From Pedobacter caeni (GTDB lineage Bacteria; Bacteroidota; Bacteroidia; Sphingobacteriales; Sphingobacteriaceae), in NCBI RefSeq assembly GCF_900129215.1, contig NZ_FQUQ01000003.1, positions 828,045-892,044 on the forward strand: a stretch of DNA of 64,000 nt, in the 5' to 3' direction. The notes under the pieces were generated by a model. It did no database searches, was not told the origin of the DNA, and saw only the letters and a program-made list of their open reading frames with translations. Shown one piece after another: positions 9,159-18,450 of the stretch. Every line of letters begins with the position of its first letter. The stretch's first letter is position 1. The translations under genes and the position numbers were made by a program.

Positions 9159-9630
9159 TTGTATGTGTTTTGTGTGTAATCAATATTAGATATTATTATT
9201 GATGAAAACAATGGAGTGGTAATATCGTAATAATGAAAAGGATGGGGGAACTGATAATAACAGGTTATATACATTGCCGTGCCATTCTATAAATTGTCGT
9301 TGTTTAATTCAGGCTAAGCATAGGGGATGATAGGGTCTGCTAGGGCTTTTTCCCCTTTCAAGCCTATTGAATCGGATGTGTTTTTTATGTTGAGAAGAAG
9401 AGTTCTATATAAGATGCCCTCCTTTTCTATGAACTTGCTGAGGTAGATAAACCTCAGTTCGAAAGTTGCGGCCTTTTTTATCCAGTTTTCATACAGGCGT
9501 TCCGACTATTGAATGGGGTTTGTATTAATTTGATATTAACAGGTTGAGTTGGTTAATATCATGTGTTTTGTGTATTTGAGAAATTAATTTTACTATAATG
9601 ATCATACAGTAAGCAGGTGTTAGTTTTTTA

Positions 9631-9715
9631 TAAGAAAAAGCCCCGGATGCGACCGGGGCTAAATACCTGACTTAGTTACGCTTTTCTGAAGAAAAGGAGG
9701 CTTTACTAAGCATAA
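9631..9715 (-). ncRNA. Candidate small structured RNA
   Basis: This lies in the 604-bp gap between two divergent genes. Reading the minus strand from about 9715, CTTAGT pairs with ACTAAG (9706-9711 with 9671-9676) and encloses a second stem of CTTTTC/GAAAAG around TTCA. A short linker then leads to a strong terminator: AGCCCCGG and CCGGGGCT (9653-9660 with 9639-9646) followed by a T-run. A perfect -7 motif lies just upstream (9721-9728). No open frame fits. This looks like an independent transcript of about 80 nt. The rest of the gap (9159-9630) shows only a small hairpin near 9437-9457 and no coding sequence. Confidence 0.55.
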
Positions 9716-9720
9716 CACAT

Positions 9721-9728
9721 CAAAGATA
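9721..9728 (-). promoter_or_regulatory. -7 box for the candidate small RNA
   Basis: The minus strand reads TATCTTTG, an exact TAnnTTTG match, placed 6-10 nt before the predicted RNA 5' end. No clear TTG element is seen 19-21 bp further upstream, so expression may be weak or activator-dependent. Confidence 0.45.
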
Positions 9729-9762
9729 AAGATATATTTTTAAATAGATAGAAATTTTTCGC

Positions 9763-10443
9763 ATGACTTACGCTCAATTAGAATATTACATTTCTCAACC
9801 AAGATTAAATAGATTTTTAAGAGCCTGCGGAAATTCTAAATCAAAAACACAAAGACTATATAAAATAAATCTTAGAGTTGCTCAAGCATTTTATCCATTA
9901 ATGAATCTTTTTGAGACTTTCATTCGAAATGCAATCTACAATGAACTAACCAATCATTTCAATGATCCAGATTGGATTATTAATCAAAAACAAAGATTTA
10001 TGAGTGATCCAAGTCTATCGGCTTCAAATTTCTTTTTAAAAACAAGCGTGTTGAAGGCTGAGCAAAAAGTTAGACGAACGGGCTGTCAAATTACATCAAG
10101 CAAAATAATTGCAGAACACGCGTTTGGTTTTTGGACTGCCTTTTTTGACCCTCACCATTTTAAGCTTGTTCAAGGGGCACCTCTTAGCGCATTTCCAAAT
10201 AAGCCCAAAGTAGTAAACCGTTCTACGATGACTGGAAAGTTAAATCGTATAAGAGAGTTTAGAAATAGAATTTACCACAATGAGCCCATCTGTTTTAGAG
10301 GGGCCTCTATCGATTTTCTTTTGGCAAAAACTGTCATCGATGACATACATGATATTATGGAATGGATTGATCCATCTCTTAAAGCCTATACTGATTATTT
10401 TAATAACATTAATAGTAAAATCGAACAGGCTGGGCAATTGTAA
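9763..10443 (+). CDS. Abi-like protein with HEPN-type RX4H motif
   Basis: A 226-residue soluble protein. The N-terminal YISQPRLNRFL, the helix INLRVAQAFYPLMNLFETFIRNAI, the AFGFWTAFF segment and the late REFRNRIYHNE match the pattern of Abi_2/AbiD-like abortive-infection proteins. RNRIYH near residue 170 is an RX4H motif, which in HEPN proteins is the ribonuclease active site. Family knowledge points to phage defence or a toxin-like RNase. Experimental activity is unknown, and no antitoxin gene flanks it. The gene is visibly AT-richer than its neighbours and stands alone, so it was probably acquired horizontally. Confidence 0.72.
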   Translation: MTYAQLEYYISQPRLNRFLRACGNSKSKTQRLYKINLRVAQAFYPLMNLFETFIRNAIYNELTNHFNDPDWIINQKQRFMSDPSLSASNFFLKTSVLKAEQKVRRTGCQITSSKIIAEHAFGFWTAFFDPHHFKLVQGAPLSAFPNKPKVVNRSTMTGKLNRIREFRNRIYHNEPICFRGASIDFLLAKTVIDDIHDIMEWIDPSLKAYTDYFNNINSKIEQAGQL

Positions 10444-10676
10444 TATGTTTAGTCCCAAGGAGATTGAGTAATTTTCTCTTTCCTCCAACTTGATCTCACT
10501 TTTTGCGATTTCAAGTTTGTTAACTTTGCGTCAGTTGGGGACTACGATGAATTGATCTGTTTTTTTGGCTTATATATTGTTTTTGGATCTCATATGTTAA
10601 TCTTCAATCGCGTTAATTTCTTTTCAGCATAATATTAATTGCGCTAAACTCTCCAAAAGTGGTCTGAAAGATTATC

Positions 10677-11252
10677 TTAATCCCTGGCATGATAACAAGG
10701 CCTGCACCTTGGCTCATAGCTGTCTTTTTCTCCCAGTAGGATTTTTGATTCGTTAGCTACAGTTCTGTAAGAATACACAGCCGGGCTTCCGCAGCGTACA
10801 CATACTGCATTTACTTTAGTCACCAGTTCTGCAATGGCCATTAATGCCGGCATAGGTCCGAAAGGCTTACCACTGAAATCCATATCTAATCCGGCAACGA
10901 TTACACGGATTCCTTTTTGTGCTAACTTGTTGCAAACATCAGGAAGGTTCTCATCAAAAAACTGCGCTTCATCGATTCCGACAACTTGTACCTCGGTATC
11001 CAGTAGCAAGATTGCGGATGAATTTTCTACAGGGGTAGACTGGATGGAATTTCTGTCGTGAGATACAATAGCGGTTTCATCATATCTGGTATCCGTTGCA
11101 GGTTTGAAGATCTCTACGTTCAGTTTAGCGATTTGTGCCCGCTTTAACCTTCTTAACAATTCTTCCGTTTTTCCTGAAAACATAGAGCCGCAAATTACCT
11201 CTATACTGCCGCAAAACTCTCCTCTTCTGTAATTTTGTTCGCTGAATAACAT
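10677..11252 (-). CDS. tdk: Thymidine kinase
   Basis: A 191-residue type II thymidine kinase that phosphorylates thymidine with ATP for dTMP salvage. The Walker A loop GSMFSGKTEE lies at about 22-31, the Walker B-like VVGIDEAQFF at about 88-97, and four zinc-binding cysteines are present (CVRCG and CRPCYHARD at the C-terminus). Length and all motifs match the family. It is monocistronic, with an unannotated 233-bp gap to the Abi-like gene on one side and a secreted unknown on the other. Confidence 0.95.
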   Translation of the reverse strand: MLFSEQNYRRGEFCGSIEVICGSMFSGKTEELLRRLKRAQIAKLNVEIFKPATDTRYDETAIVSHDRNSIQSTPVENSSAILLLDTEVQVVGIDEAQFFDENLPDVCNKLAQKGIRVIVAGLDMDFSGKPFGPMPALMAIAELVTKVNAVCVRCGSPAVYSYRTVANESKILLGEKDSYEPRCRPCYHARD

Positions 11253-11361
11253 CTATGGTGTGGTCTTTATAGCTGGCTAATATAGAAATTAACCCTATTT
11301 ATTTATGCTTTCAAAGATGCAAAATATAAAGCTAAGAAGATAAGGATGTTGAAAAGTGGCG

Positions 11362-12315
11362 TTATTCTCTGTCCTTACACTTCACCACAAATAAAGGGAC
11401 TTCATCTATTGCAATAGCTCCTGCCGATTTACCTGTAACAGGCAGGTGTTGAAATTCATAAACAATTTTCGTTGTATTATCTTCTCCCTCTACGTAGTTT
11501 AAAAAATTGATATAGGCATTTTTATTTTGCTCAAATCGCCAGTTTAAAGTGTCTTTCGCAATGTCTTCTCTACATTCTTCGTAAAAAGGATTGTACATCA
11601 CGCTATTTGTTTCCTGTGGCATGTTGGCGATATTTTTAATAAAAATTAAATCTTTAGTATTTTCAGATAGTGGTCTTTTTTGTGCGGCATGATCCTCAGA
11701 TAAGAACAGTTGCTTTTCTTTAATCTTTGCGTAAAAGGGTCTTCTGTCGTTGTGTTCTTCAAAGTAATAGGCAACAAAGTCGTTATACTTTTTGGTGTTT
11801 TTGAAAGTGTAAATGTTTTTTGAGGAGGTTTCGTTTTGTTTTTCATTTGGTTCCTTATCTTCTTTGTCGGCCATGATCATCTGTCCCGGAATATGCGGGA
11901 ATTTATAAACATAAGGATAACTGAAACAATTTGGACTTGGGTTAAATACCCTTCTCAGAGGTGCTTTGTCTTCAAAGCCAATAAAGGTTTCATTATTTTC
12001 AAATCCCTGAAAAAAGATTCTGCAGCTGTCCTTAATATCCTTATTGTGCCGACCATAGAGGTAGATTTTTTGTTTGGGAACATCAGGCTTAAATTCTACA
12101 AGGTTTCCTTTAGTGATGTTCCATGTGCCTGCTATAGCACCCCCAAAAAAGGTGACTACAAAGCGGTTGTTCTCAAGAACAAACAGATGGCTGGCGCCGT
12201 GTGGATCGCCTTTATGGCTCCGGTTATAGACTCCTGTGATATCCTCTTGTGCACAGGATGTTCCAATGTTTATTAAAATCAGACAAAACAGCGAAGGGGA
12301 GAATTTGTTATTCAT
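11362..12315 (-). CDS. Secreted protein of unknown function
   Basis: About 317 residues from the internal ATG at 12315, chosen because it gives a clean signal sequence (MNNKFSPSLFCLILINIGTSC). The longer frame begins at 12351 but adds a polar extension before it. The Cys in GTSC could be a lipobox, though -3 is not a typical residue. The remaining protein has YNRSHKGDPHGASHLFVLENNRFVV and AGTWNITKGNLVEFKPD, which resemble the small lipocalin/META-like beta-barrel style of Bacteroidota exported proteins. I do not recognise a family. It is divergent from the acidic protein gene at 12494. Confidence 0.65.
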   Translation of the reverse strand: MNNKFSPSLFCLILINIGTSCAQEDITGVYNRSHKGDPHGASHLFVLENNRFVVTFFGGAIAGTWNITKGNLVEFKPDVPKQKIYLYGRHNKDIKDSCRIFFQGFENNETFIGFEDKAPLRRVFNPSPNCFSYPYVYKFPHIPGQMIMADKEDKEPNEKQNETSSKNIYTFKNTKKYNDFVAYYFEEHNDRRPFYAKIKEKQLFLSEDHAAQKRPLSENTKDLIFIKNIANMPQETNSVMYNPFYEECREDIAKDTLNWRFEQNKNAYINFLNYVEGEDNTTKIVYEFQHLPVTGKSAGAIAIDEVPLFVVKCKDRE

Positions 12316-12413
12316 AATAAGGTAGCGTTTTGATGCAATCAGGTAATTCAAATGTACTTTTTAGAAAGGTAGCATTTAAACATGGTTTGATAAACGTAAC
12401 GGATTGGTTTTTA

Positions 12414-12446
12414 TTTGCAGGACGATCCTTATTTTTAGTATTTTTG
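12414..12446 (+). promoter_or_regulatory. Promoter of the acidic protein gene
   Basis: TTTG at 12414-12417, a 21-nt spacer and TATTTTTG at 12439-12446 match the Bacteroidota consensus. The predicted start is about 40 nt before the ATG. Confidence 0.6.
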
Positions 12447-12493
12447 AGTAGCAAGTTACCAACATAAAACATTCATTTTTCCGTTATTAAATT

Positions 12494-13825
12494 ATGATGA
12501 ACCAGGAAGATATTTTTAAAAAGATAGGCTTGATCTTAGATGAGCTTCAAGATCAGTACCAGTATTTGGCGCAAAATCCAAAACAACTCAATGAGTTGGA
12601 ATTGGAGCTTTTTATGGCTAATGCCAGCTTTTTATCAGACCATGTTCAGATTGTAAGAAAATTAAACAGTGCAAAAGTAGTGAAGGAGATTCCGGAACAC
12701 ACTTCTGCAGCTCAGGAAAATGTGGAGGAAAAGGTAACGAATACCTGGTCAGCAGAAGAGCCTCAGGCAATATCGGTACCTGTTGTGGTAGCTGCGAACG
12801 CTGAGGCGGTAACTACACCATCATCAAATCATCAGGAAGAGTGGTTCAATCAGGTCGAGGAAATCAAAGAGGAGATCACAGAAGAGTTGAGCGAAAACGA
12901 GGTAGTTGCTGAAACAACTGCAGCTGTTGAGCTTAAGGAAGAAACAGCAGGACATTCTGCAGCAGCAGTAGAACCTCAGGAAGCCGCTGAAGAACCTCAG
13001 GTTAAAAAAGTAGCGGAATCACCTATGGAGAGAGAATTGTTTAAACTTGATAAAGAACCTTCCACATTTGAATTCATTTTGAAAGATGTGGGGGCTACAG
13101 ATCAGTTTGAGTTTGAGGAGAAATCTGTAGATGAAATCTTTGACAGGCCTTTAAGTAAGGAAGAAGAAGAAGTGATTGCCCAAAAGCAAAGGATAAAAGA
13201 ACAGGAAGCCAGAGCAAAAACAGAAATAGAAACTGCAGATGAATTAGGACCGGAGCCCTTTTTAGTGGAGAGAGAAGAAGATGTGGTTCCTCTGGCAAGT
13301 ACTCAACTGGTTCTGGATGATTTTGAAAGAAAAGAAGTCCAGGTTGAAATTCCGGCTCCGGAAGTTCCGGTAGCAGCTGCTTATTCAGCTGTGGAAAGCT
13401 ATAAAAGAGAGGAGCCTGTTCAAAAGGTAGAAGAGGTCGTTTATAAGGCAGAAGAACCAGTTCATAAAGTAGAAGAGCCGGTACAGCCTGTTCAAAAGAC
13501 TGAAGAATCTGCAAGGCCAACCTTAAACGAAATTCTTGCCCGTCAAAACGGAACAAATATCAATACAGACAACAGCAGAAATGCCATTACTGACCTGAAG
13601 CAGGGCATCAATATGAACGATAAGATGTTATATATCAAGGATCTTTTTAACGGTTATAACCTTGCCTATGCTGAAGTGATTGATCTGCTCAACAAAATGC
13701 CTGATTTTAAAACTGCAGATTCGTTTTTACAGAACAATTATGCAGCAAAGAACAACTGGGCATCCAGACAGGCAACGGTTGATAAGTTTTATGAGTTGTT
13801 AAACCAACGTTTTCAGGCTAAATAA
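12494..13825 (+). CDS. Conserved acidic Bacteroidota protein with long disordered linker
   Basis: 443 residues, cytoplasmic, with no signal or membrane segment. The N-terminus (about 1-60) is helical. The middle (about 65-345) is very rich in Glu, Val, Ala and Pro with imperfect repeats such as KVEEPVQ, and is probably disordered. The C-terminal 85 residues (ITDLKQGINMNDKMLYIKDL, then FNGYNLAYAEVIDLLNKM) form a compact conserved module that I associate with uncharacterised Bacteroidota proteins. The function is unknown. Its last 8 bp overlap the end of rodA, which converges on it. Codons ATG-ATG at 12494 and 12497 make the exact start ambiguous. Confidence 0.75.
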   Translation: MMNQEDIFKKIGLILDELQDQYQYLAQNPKQLNELELELFMANASFLSDHVQIVRKLNSAKVVKEIPEHTSAAQENVEEKVTNTWSAEEPQAISVPVVVAANAEAVTTPSSNHQEEWFNQVEEIKEEITEELSENEVVAETTAAVELKEETAGHSAAAVEPQEAAEEPQVKKVAESPMERELFKLDKEPSTFEFILKDVGATDQFEFEEKSVDEIFDRPLSKEEEEVIAQKQRIKEQEARAKTEIETADELGPEPFLVEREEDVVPLASTQLVLDDFERKEVQVEIPAPEVPVAAAYSAVESYKREEPVQKVEEVVYKAEEPVHKVEEPVQPVQKTEESARPTLNEILARQNGTNINTDNSRNAITDLKQGINMNDKMLYIKDLFNGYNLAYAEVIDLLNKMPDFKTADSFLQNNYAAKNNWASRQATVDKFYELLNQRFQAK

Positions 13826-15083
13826 AGCCCATTCTGTTAGAATCCAATTTAAGGAAGATAAACAGCAATACGGTAAAACTCCAAAGCGAGGAACCTCCAT
13901 AGCTGATGAAAGGTAAAGGAATCCCGATAACCGGGATAATGCCTATCGTCATTCCTATGTTGATAAACACGTGGAAAAAGATAATACTGGCTACACAATA
14001 GCCATAAACCCTGGAGAAAGTAGAGCGCTGCCGTTCTGCAAGGTTGATGACCCGGAGCAGCATAAAGATGTATAACGCAATTACGGTGAAGCAGCCTGCA
14101 AATCCCCATTCTTCACCAATGGTGGAGAAGATAAAGTCGGTGCTTTGTTCCGGTACATAGCCATATTTTGTTTGCGTTCCTTCCAGGAACCCGCGTCCGG
14201 TAAGCTGTCCGGAACCAATGGCTATTTTAGATTGTATGACGTTATATCCCGCACCTTTAGGGTCGGTTTTGAGCCCTAACATGATTTCGATCCTTGTCTT
14301 CTGGTGTGGCTCTAAAAGCTTGTTATAAGCCAGTTTTACCGTGAAGAGATAAAGTACGGCAACCACAGTAACAATGATACTCGAAAACATGATCTTTTGC
14401 TTTCGTCTGTTCTGGTAGATAAAGAGGCCTCCAATGGCCAGAACTATGGGCAGTAAGATTTCTATCGGAACGAGGAAGTCGGCAATGAAGAGTACGATCA
14501 TTCCCAGAAAGATCAACAGGAAATAGCCTGATAAGCCTTCTCTGTACAGCGGGAACATGAATGATAAAAATACCAGTCCGGAACCCATATCCGGTTGCAG
14601 CATAATCAGAAACAGTGGAATTACAATAATTACGGCCGCAAAAAATATAGATTTTATATCCCTTAACTTAGGGCTGAACGTACTGATATAACGGGCCAGC
14701 AGTAGCGCTGTACCAAATTTTGCAAGTTCTGAGGGTTGCAGCCTAAAGCTTCCCAGAGGAATCCAGGCCTGGTTTCCGCCTACTTTTCTTCCCACAACGA
14801 GTACCAGGACCAGCAGCAACATCGTTATCCCATAGACAATGGGAGAGAAGATACTGAAGAATTTCGCATCCAGTAAGAGAATGGAGAATCCAAGGATCAG
14901 TCCGGTAATGACATATATCAGTTGTTTTCCATAGCTGGTGGAAAAATTGAATTCACTGGCTGTTGAACCGTTAAAGATCGAAGCATAGATGTTCACTACA
15001 CCAATCGTACACAAAGCGACATAAAGCAGGATCGTGATCCAGTCTACGTTAAAGAAAAAGCGATTTCCCTGTTGAGTGCTCAT
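13818..15083 (-). CDS. rodA: Rod-shape SEDS glycosyltransferase RodA
   Basis: 421 residues with about ten transmembrane helices. It belongs to the SEDS family (RodA/FtsW), which polymerises lipid II into glycan strands together with its class B PBP. SEDS signatures are present: LQPSELAKFGTALLLARY, LQPDMGSGLVF and the C-terminal GIPLPFISYGGSS. The RodA identity, rather than FtsW, is supported by the 4-bp overlap with the PBP2 gene and the upstream mreCD. It is the last gene of the elongation operon. Confidence 0.94.
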   Translation of the reverse strand: MSTQQGNRFFFNVDWITILLYVALCTIGVVNIYASIFNGSTASEFNFSTSYGKQLIYVITGLILGFSILLLDAKFFSIFSPIVYGITMLLLVLVLVVGRKVGGNQAWIPLGSFRLQPSELAKFGTALLLARYISTFSPKLRDIKSIFFAAVIIVIPLFLIMLQPDMGSGLVFLSFMFPLYREGLSGYFLLIFLGMIVLFIADFLVPIEILLPIVLAIGGLFIYQNRRKQKIMFSSIIVTVVAVLYLFTVKLAYNKLLEPHQKTRIEIMLGLKTDPKGAGYNVIQSKIAIGSGQLTGRGFLEGTQTKYGYVPEQSTDFIFSTIGEEWGFAGCFTVIALYIFMLLRVINLAERQRSTFSRVYGYCVASIIFFHVFINIGMTIGIIPVIGIPLPFISYGGSSLWSFTVLLFIFLKLDSNRMGFI

Positions 15084-17080
15084 TTTGTCGTTTGAATTGG
15101 TTTAACGATTTCAATTGGTTTGGTGGTCTGAACCGGTTTAACAGAAGGAGTAGCTAATGTTTTCGGAGCTTTAACTGCATTTTTTATAGAATCCTTTTTA
15201 GCAGAATCTGTGAGTAAGGGCTTCAGTTTTACCTTTGGTTTTGGAGGCACTGGTAAAATTACCTGTTTTTTCATCCATTCCACACTTGCTCTTTTATTTA
15301 CTGCAATGCTGTCTTTCAGGTATTTTTCTGTGATGTAGCTGGCAATTGGTGCAGCATATGAACTACCATAACCTGCGTTTTCGACAATTACCGCAATGGC
15401 AATTTTTGGATTATCCCTTGGCGCAAAGCCTATAAATACAGAGTGGTTTTTTCCACGTGGGTTTTGTACCGTACCTGTTTTACCGCACATGATGATGTTA
15501 TCGATCATGGATTGTCTGGCCGTACCCCAGGGCGCACTTACGGCATCCTGCATCCCGTCGATTACCGGCTCGAAATGTCTGGCATCCACATCAACGTAGT
15601 TTTTCCGTGCGTATTCCTTTTTGATCGTCCTGTTCTCACCAATGGCTTTGATGAGGTGGGGTTTGATGTAATATCCGCGGTTGGCAATAATGGCCATGAT
15701 ATTTGCCATCTGTAGTGGGGTGGCATCCATCTCACCCTGTCCGATACCCAGTGAGATTACTGTAGTATATCCCCAGGCTCTGTTGCCATATCTTTTATTG
15801 TAAAAATCTGAATTGTATAACCTTCCTGTCCGTTCAGCAGGTAAATCGACACCCAATTTCTCTCCAAGTCCGAATTTCTTTACTTTTTGCTGCCATGCAT
15901 CATAAGCTATTCTTTGGTTGGCGAATTTTTTCTGGGTGATCAGTTTCTGAAATACATAAAGGGCATAGGTGTTGCAGGATCTTGCCAGTCCTTTACGTAA
16001 CGCGATGGGGCCGTCTACGTGTTCACATTTCACCCTGTGATTACCGGCCATAAAATAACCTGGGCAGTTGAACGTGGTATTGGGATCGATGACGCCTTCC
16101 TGTAAACCCAGTAAGGCATCAAGCGGTTTAAACGCAGAGCCTGGAGAATAATATCCCTGGATCGGGCGTACCGTGAATACCCTGTTCGGATTCTTCTCCT
16201 GATTGATTAAATCCATGTAATTATTTCCCTGTTGCCGTCCTACCATAAGGTTGGGGTCATAGCCTGGGCTACTTACGAATGCGAGGATCTCGCCCGTAGC
16301 AGGTTCAATGGCAACGATACTACCTACCTTGTTTTTCATCAGCTGCTCTCCAAGCTTCTGAATCCGGAAATCCAGTGAAGAGACAACTTTCTCACCTGAT
16401 CGGGCAAGCGTATCAAACCGTCCTTCCGCATAGCTTCCTTTAGGTACATTATGGGCATCATACAACATGTTTATGATCCCTTTTTCTCCTCTGAGCACAT
16501 CGTTGTACTGCTTTTCAACACCACCTTTACCAATATAATCACCCGGACGGTAATAGCCTTCGCTTTCATCAATATCTTTTTGAGATACCTCTTTCACAAA
16601 CCCGAAGAAATGGCCTGCTGCACTATCAGGATAATACCTTACTGTTCGGCTCTGTACGAAGAACCCCGGGAATCGGGAGAGTTGCTCGGACAGGGCGGCG
16701 TAAATCTGTATGGAAAGTTGTTTTTCGAAGATGCTTGGCTGATATCTTGATTGGCTCATGGCCTTATTGAAGCTTTTCTTGAAACGCTTCATGTCGATCC
16801 CTACGATATTGCAAAGGGCGAGGGTATCAAAATCTTTAACCTGGTTGGGGATCACCATCAGGTCATACACCGGTTCATTCTGAACCAATACTTTTTCATT
16901 CCTGTCGAGGATCACGCCTCTTGCCGGGAAGGTATAAAGTTTGCGGAGCACATTACTCTCTGCGGAAAGGAAATATTTATCGCTGGCTACCTGGATGTAG
17001 AACAGCGTGCCTAATAAGATTAAAGCGATGGCGATAAATAAGCCCTGAATAATATATTTTCGGTTAAACAGGTTATCCAT
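15080..17080 (-). CDS. mrdA: Penicillin-binding protein 2, elongation transpeptidase
   Basis: A 666-residue class B PBP. It has an N-terminal membrane anchor (about 9-29), a pedestal/dimerisation domain (about 50-220; LPARGVILDRN type) and a transpeptidase domain with the SXXK motif in SPGSAFKPLDAL, SXN in ARSCNTYA and KTG in CGKTGTVQ. It cross-links peptidoglycan during elongation as the partner of RodA. The C-terminal tail from about 615 is rich in Lys, Pro and Thr and looks disordered. The gene overlaps both neighbours (rodA by 4 bp, mreD by 1 bp), indicating translational coupling. Confidence 0.95.
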   Translation of the reverse strand: MDNLFNRKYIIQGLFIAIALILLGTLFYIQVASDKYFLSAESNVLRKLYTFPARGVILDRNEKVLVQNEPVYDLMVIPNQVKDFDTLALCNIVGIDMKRFKKSFNKAMSQSRYQPSIFEKQLSIQIYAALSEQLSRFPGFFVQSRTVRYYPDSAAGHFFGFVKEVSQKDIDESEGYYRPGDYIGKGGVEKQYNDVLRGEKGIINMLYDAHNVPKGSYAEGRFDTLARSGEKVVSSLDFRIQKLGEQLMKNKVGSIVAIEPATGEILAFVSSPGYDPNLMVGRQQGNNYMDLINQEKNPNRVFTVRPIQGYYSPGSAFKPLDALLGLQEGVIDPNTTFNCPGYFMAGNHRVKCEHVDGPIALRKGLARSCNTYALYVFQKLITQKKFANQRIAYDAWQQKVKKFGLGEKLGVDLPAERTGRLYNSDFYNKRYGNRAWGYTTVISLGIGQGEMDATPLQMANIMAIIANRGYYIKPHLIKAIGENRTIKKEYARKNYVDVDARHFEPVIDGMQDAVSAPWGTARQSMIDNIIMCGKTGTVQNPRGKNHSVFIGFAPRDNPKIAIAVIVENAGYGSSYAAPIASYITEKYLKDSIAVNKRASVEWMKKQVILPVPPKPKVKLKPLLTDSAKKDSIKNAVKAPKTLATPSVKPVQTTKPIEIVKPIQTTK

Positions 17081-17595
17081 TAGCGTGCCTTTCTGTTATA
17101 GAATATAAATTCTATCAGGATGATTAAAAACAAGGTAAAGAGACTGCTGAACAGGCACCTTAGCAAGGTATAAGAGAATTCGGTTAGCCTGAAGGTTTCC
17201 AGAAAGAAAAGTACCACATGATGGGCAAGGGTACAAAATATGGCATAAATGCTAAACCATTTGAAGCCCATATTTCCTAATGTAGGTTCCGGCTCATCAA
17301 AATTATCCTTGTTTACGGTTACTGTAATAAATGAAATCCTTACGAATGCCAGCGTCACACAGGCTGCTGCATGTACGCCCATCGTATCATAAAATGCGTC
17401 CAATGTTAAACCTGTAAAAAATGCAATCAGGTATAATAGCAGATTGGGAATTTTAAAAGGGAGTAAGAGTAGGAAAATGATATAGACAAAAGGAGTGGCC
17501 AGGCCGTAAAAGCTCAGGTTTCTAAGGAGTAATATCTGAATAAAAAGTAGTAAGAACCATCTGAAGATGTTTACCAATATTATTTTACTGTTCAT
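17080..17595 (-). CDS. mreD: Rod shape-determining protein MreD
   Basis: 171 residues with five or six predicted membrane helices and almost no soluble domain, the usual form of MreD in Bacteroidota. Sequence conservation in this family is low, so the call leans on position: it overlaps mreC by 11 bp and mrdA by 1 bp. Its established role is as a membrane component of the elongasome linking MreC to the glycan synthases. Confidence 0.88.
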   Translation of the reverse strand: MNSKIILVNIFRWFLLLFIQILLLRNLSFYGLATPFVYIIFLLLLPFKIPNLLLYLIAFFTGLTLDAFYDTMGVHAAACVTLAFVRISFITVTVNKDNFDEPEPTLGNMGFKWFSIYAIFCTLAHHVVLFFLETFRLTEFSYTLLRCLFSSLFTLFLIILIEFIFYNRKAR

Positions 17596-18424
17596 TTGGC
17601 AATTTTGATTCTAAGCTTTTTTGTTCCTCTGCTAATTTGTCTTTAATGACGTAAACGTACTGTAAGGTACTAAAATCATTGAAAAGTTCGATTTCTATGG
17701 TCAGGAAATTATCTCCTGTTGCAATGCCGGTATTGCTGACCCTTCCTACAGGAATGCCCGGAGGGAAGGATGAAAATCCGGAAGTCACCACGGTATCCTT
17801 TAACGCGATTTTAAAATGGTTAGGGACATCTTTCAGGTAAGCTTTTCTGTAATCAGAATTTTTTGTTCCCCATACTAAGGTCCCCAGGGCATTGTTTTTC
17901 TTCAGTGTAACACTCACCTTGGTATCTTTATGCAATAAAGAGGAGATGGTGGCCAGGTGATCTGAAACATCACGGATATAACCTACGACTCCTTTTCCGG
18001 GAGAAATGACGGCCATTCCGCTGGCAAGGCCATCGGCTTTTCCGCGGTTAATGGTAATGACGTTATTTCTTAAGGTAATAGAGTTTTTGATTACTCTTGC
18101 AGAAAGGTAAGTATATTGTGATTTACTGAGGGTGTCTTTCACCACCACATCTTTAGCACTGTCTATATTTTTTAGTGTCAGCAGTTCTGTCTTGAGCTTC
18201 GCATTTTCTGAGGCAAGACTATCATTTACATCGCCCAGGTTAAGGTACTTTTTGAGTACGTTAAGGTTGTTGTAGGCTTTTCCGACTACCGCATTGGTAG
18301 AATTAACAGCTACACTTCGCTGGTAGGAGTTGTTATTTACGGTCAGGATCAGTCCGATCGTAAAGAAAATGATAAAAAAGAAGAATGCGTTATATCTGTT
18401 TATGAAAATCCAAAGGTTACGCAT
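17585..18424 (-). CDS. mreC: Rod shape-determining protein MreC
   Basis: 279 residues. A short cytoplasmic N-terminus and one transmembrane helix (about 10-28) are followed by a coiled coil (about 60-90; NDSLASENAKLKTELLTLKN) and the periplasmic double beta-barrel (about 105-260; ITINRGKADGLASGMAVIS, GVVGYIRDVSDHLATI). It organises PBP2 and RodA on the periplasmic face. The gene is separated from mreB by a 102-bp spacer that holds a strong inverted repeat (18451-18511). Confidence 0.93.
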   Translation of the reverse strand: MRNLWIFINRYNAFFFFIIFFTIGLILTVNNNSYQRSVAVNSTNAVVGKAYNNLNVLKKYLNLGDVNDSLASENAKLKTELLTLKNIDSAKDVVVKDTLSKSQYTYLSARVIKNSITLRNNVITINRGKADGLASGMAVISPGKGVVGYIRDVSDHLATISSLLHKDTKVSVTLKKNNALGTLVWGTKNSDYRKAYLKDVPNHFKIALKDTVVTSGFSSFPPGIPVGRVSNTGIATGDNFLTIEIELFNDFSTLQYVYVIKDKLAEEQKSLESKLPNEQ

Positions 18425-18450
18425 ACTTTACGATTTGATTTCTGATTTAA

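Noticed and set aside
13095..13556. 153-codon minus-strand open frame rich in Leu and Pro opposite the acidic protein gene.
   Set aside because: Its composition is what one gets by reading Glu/Val-rich codons backwards. No start signal or motif.
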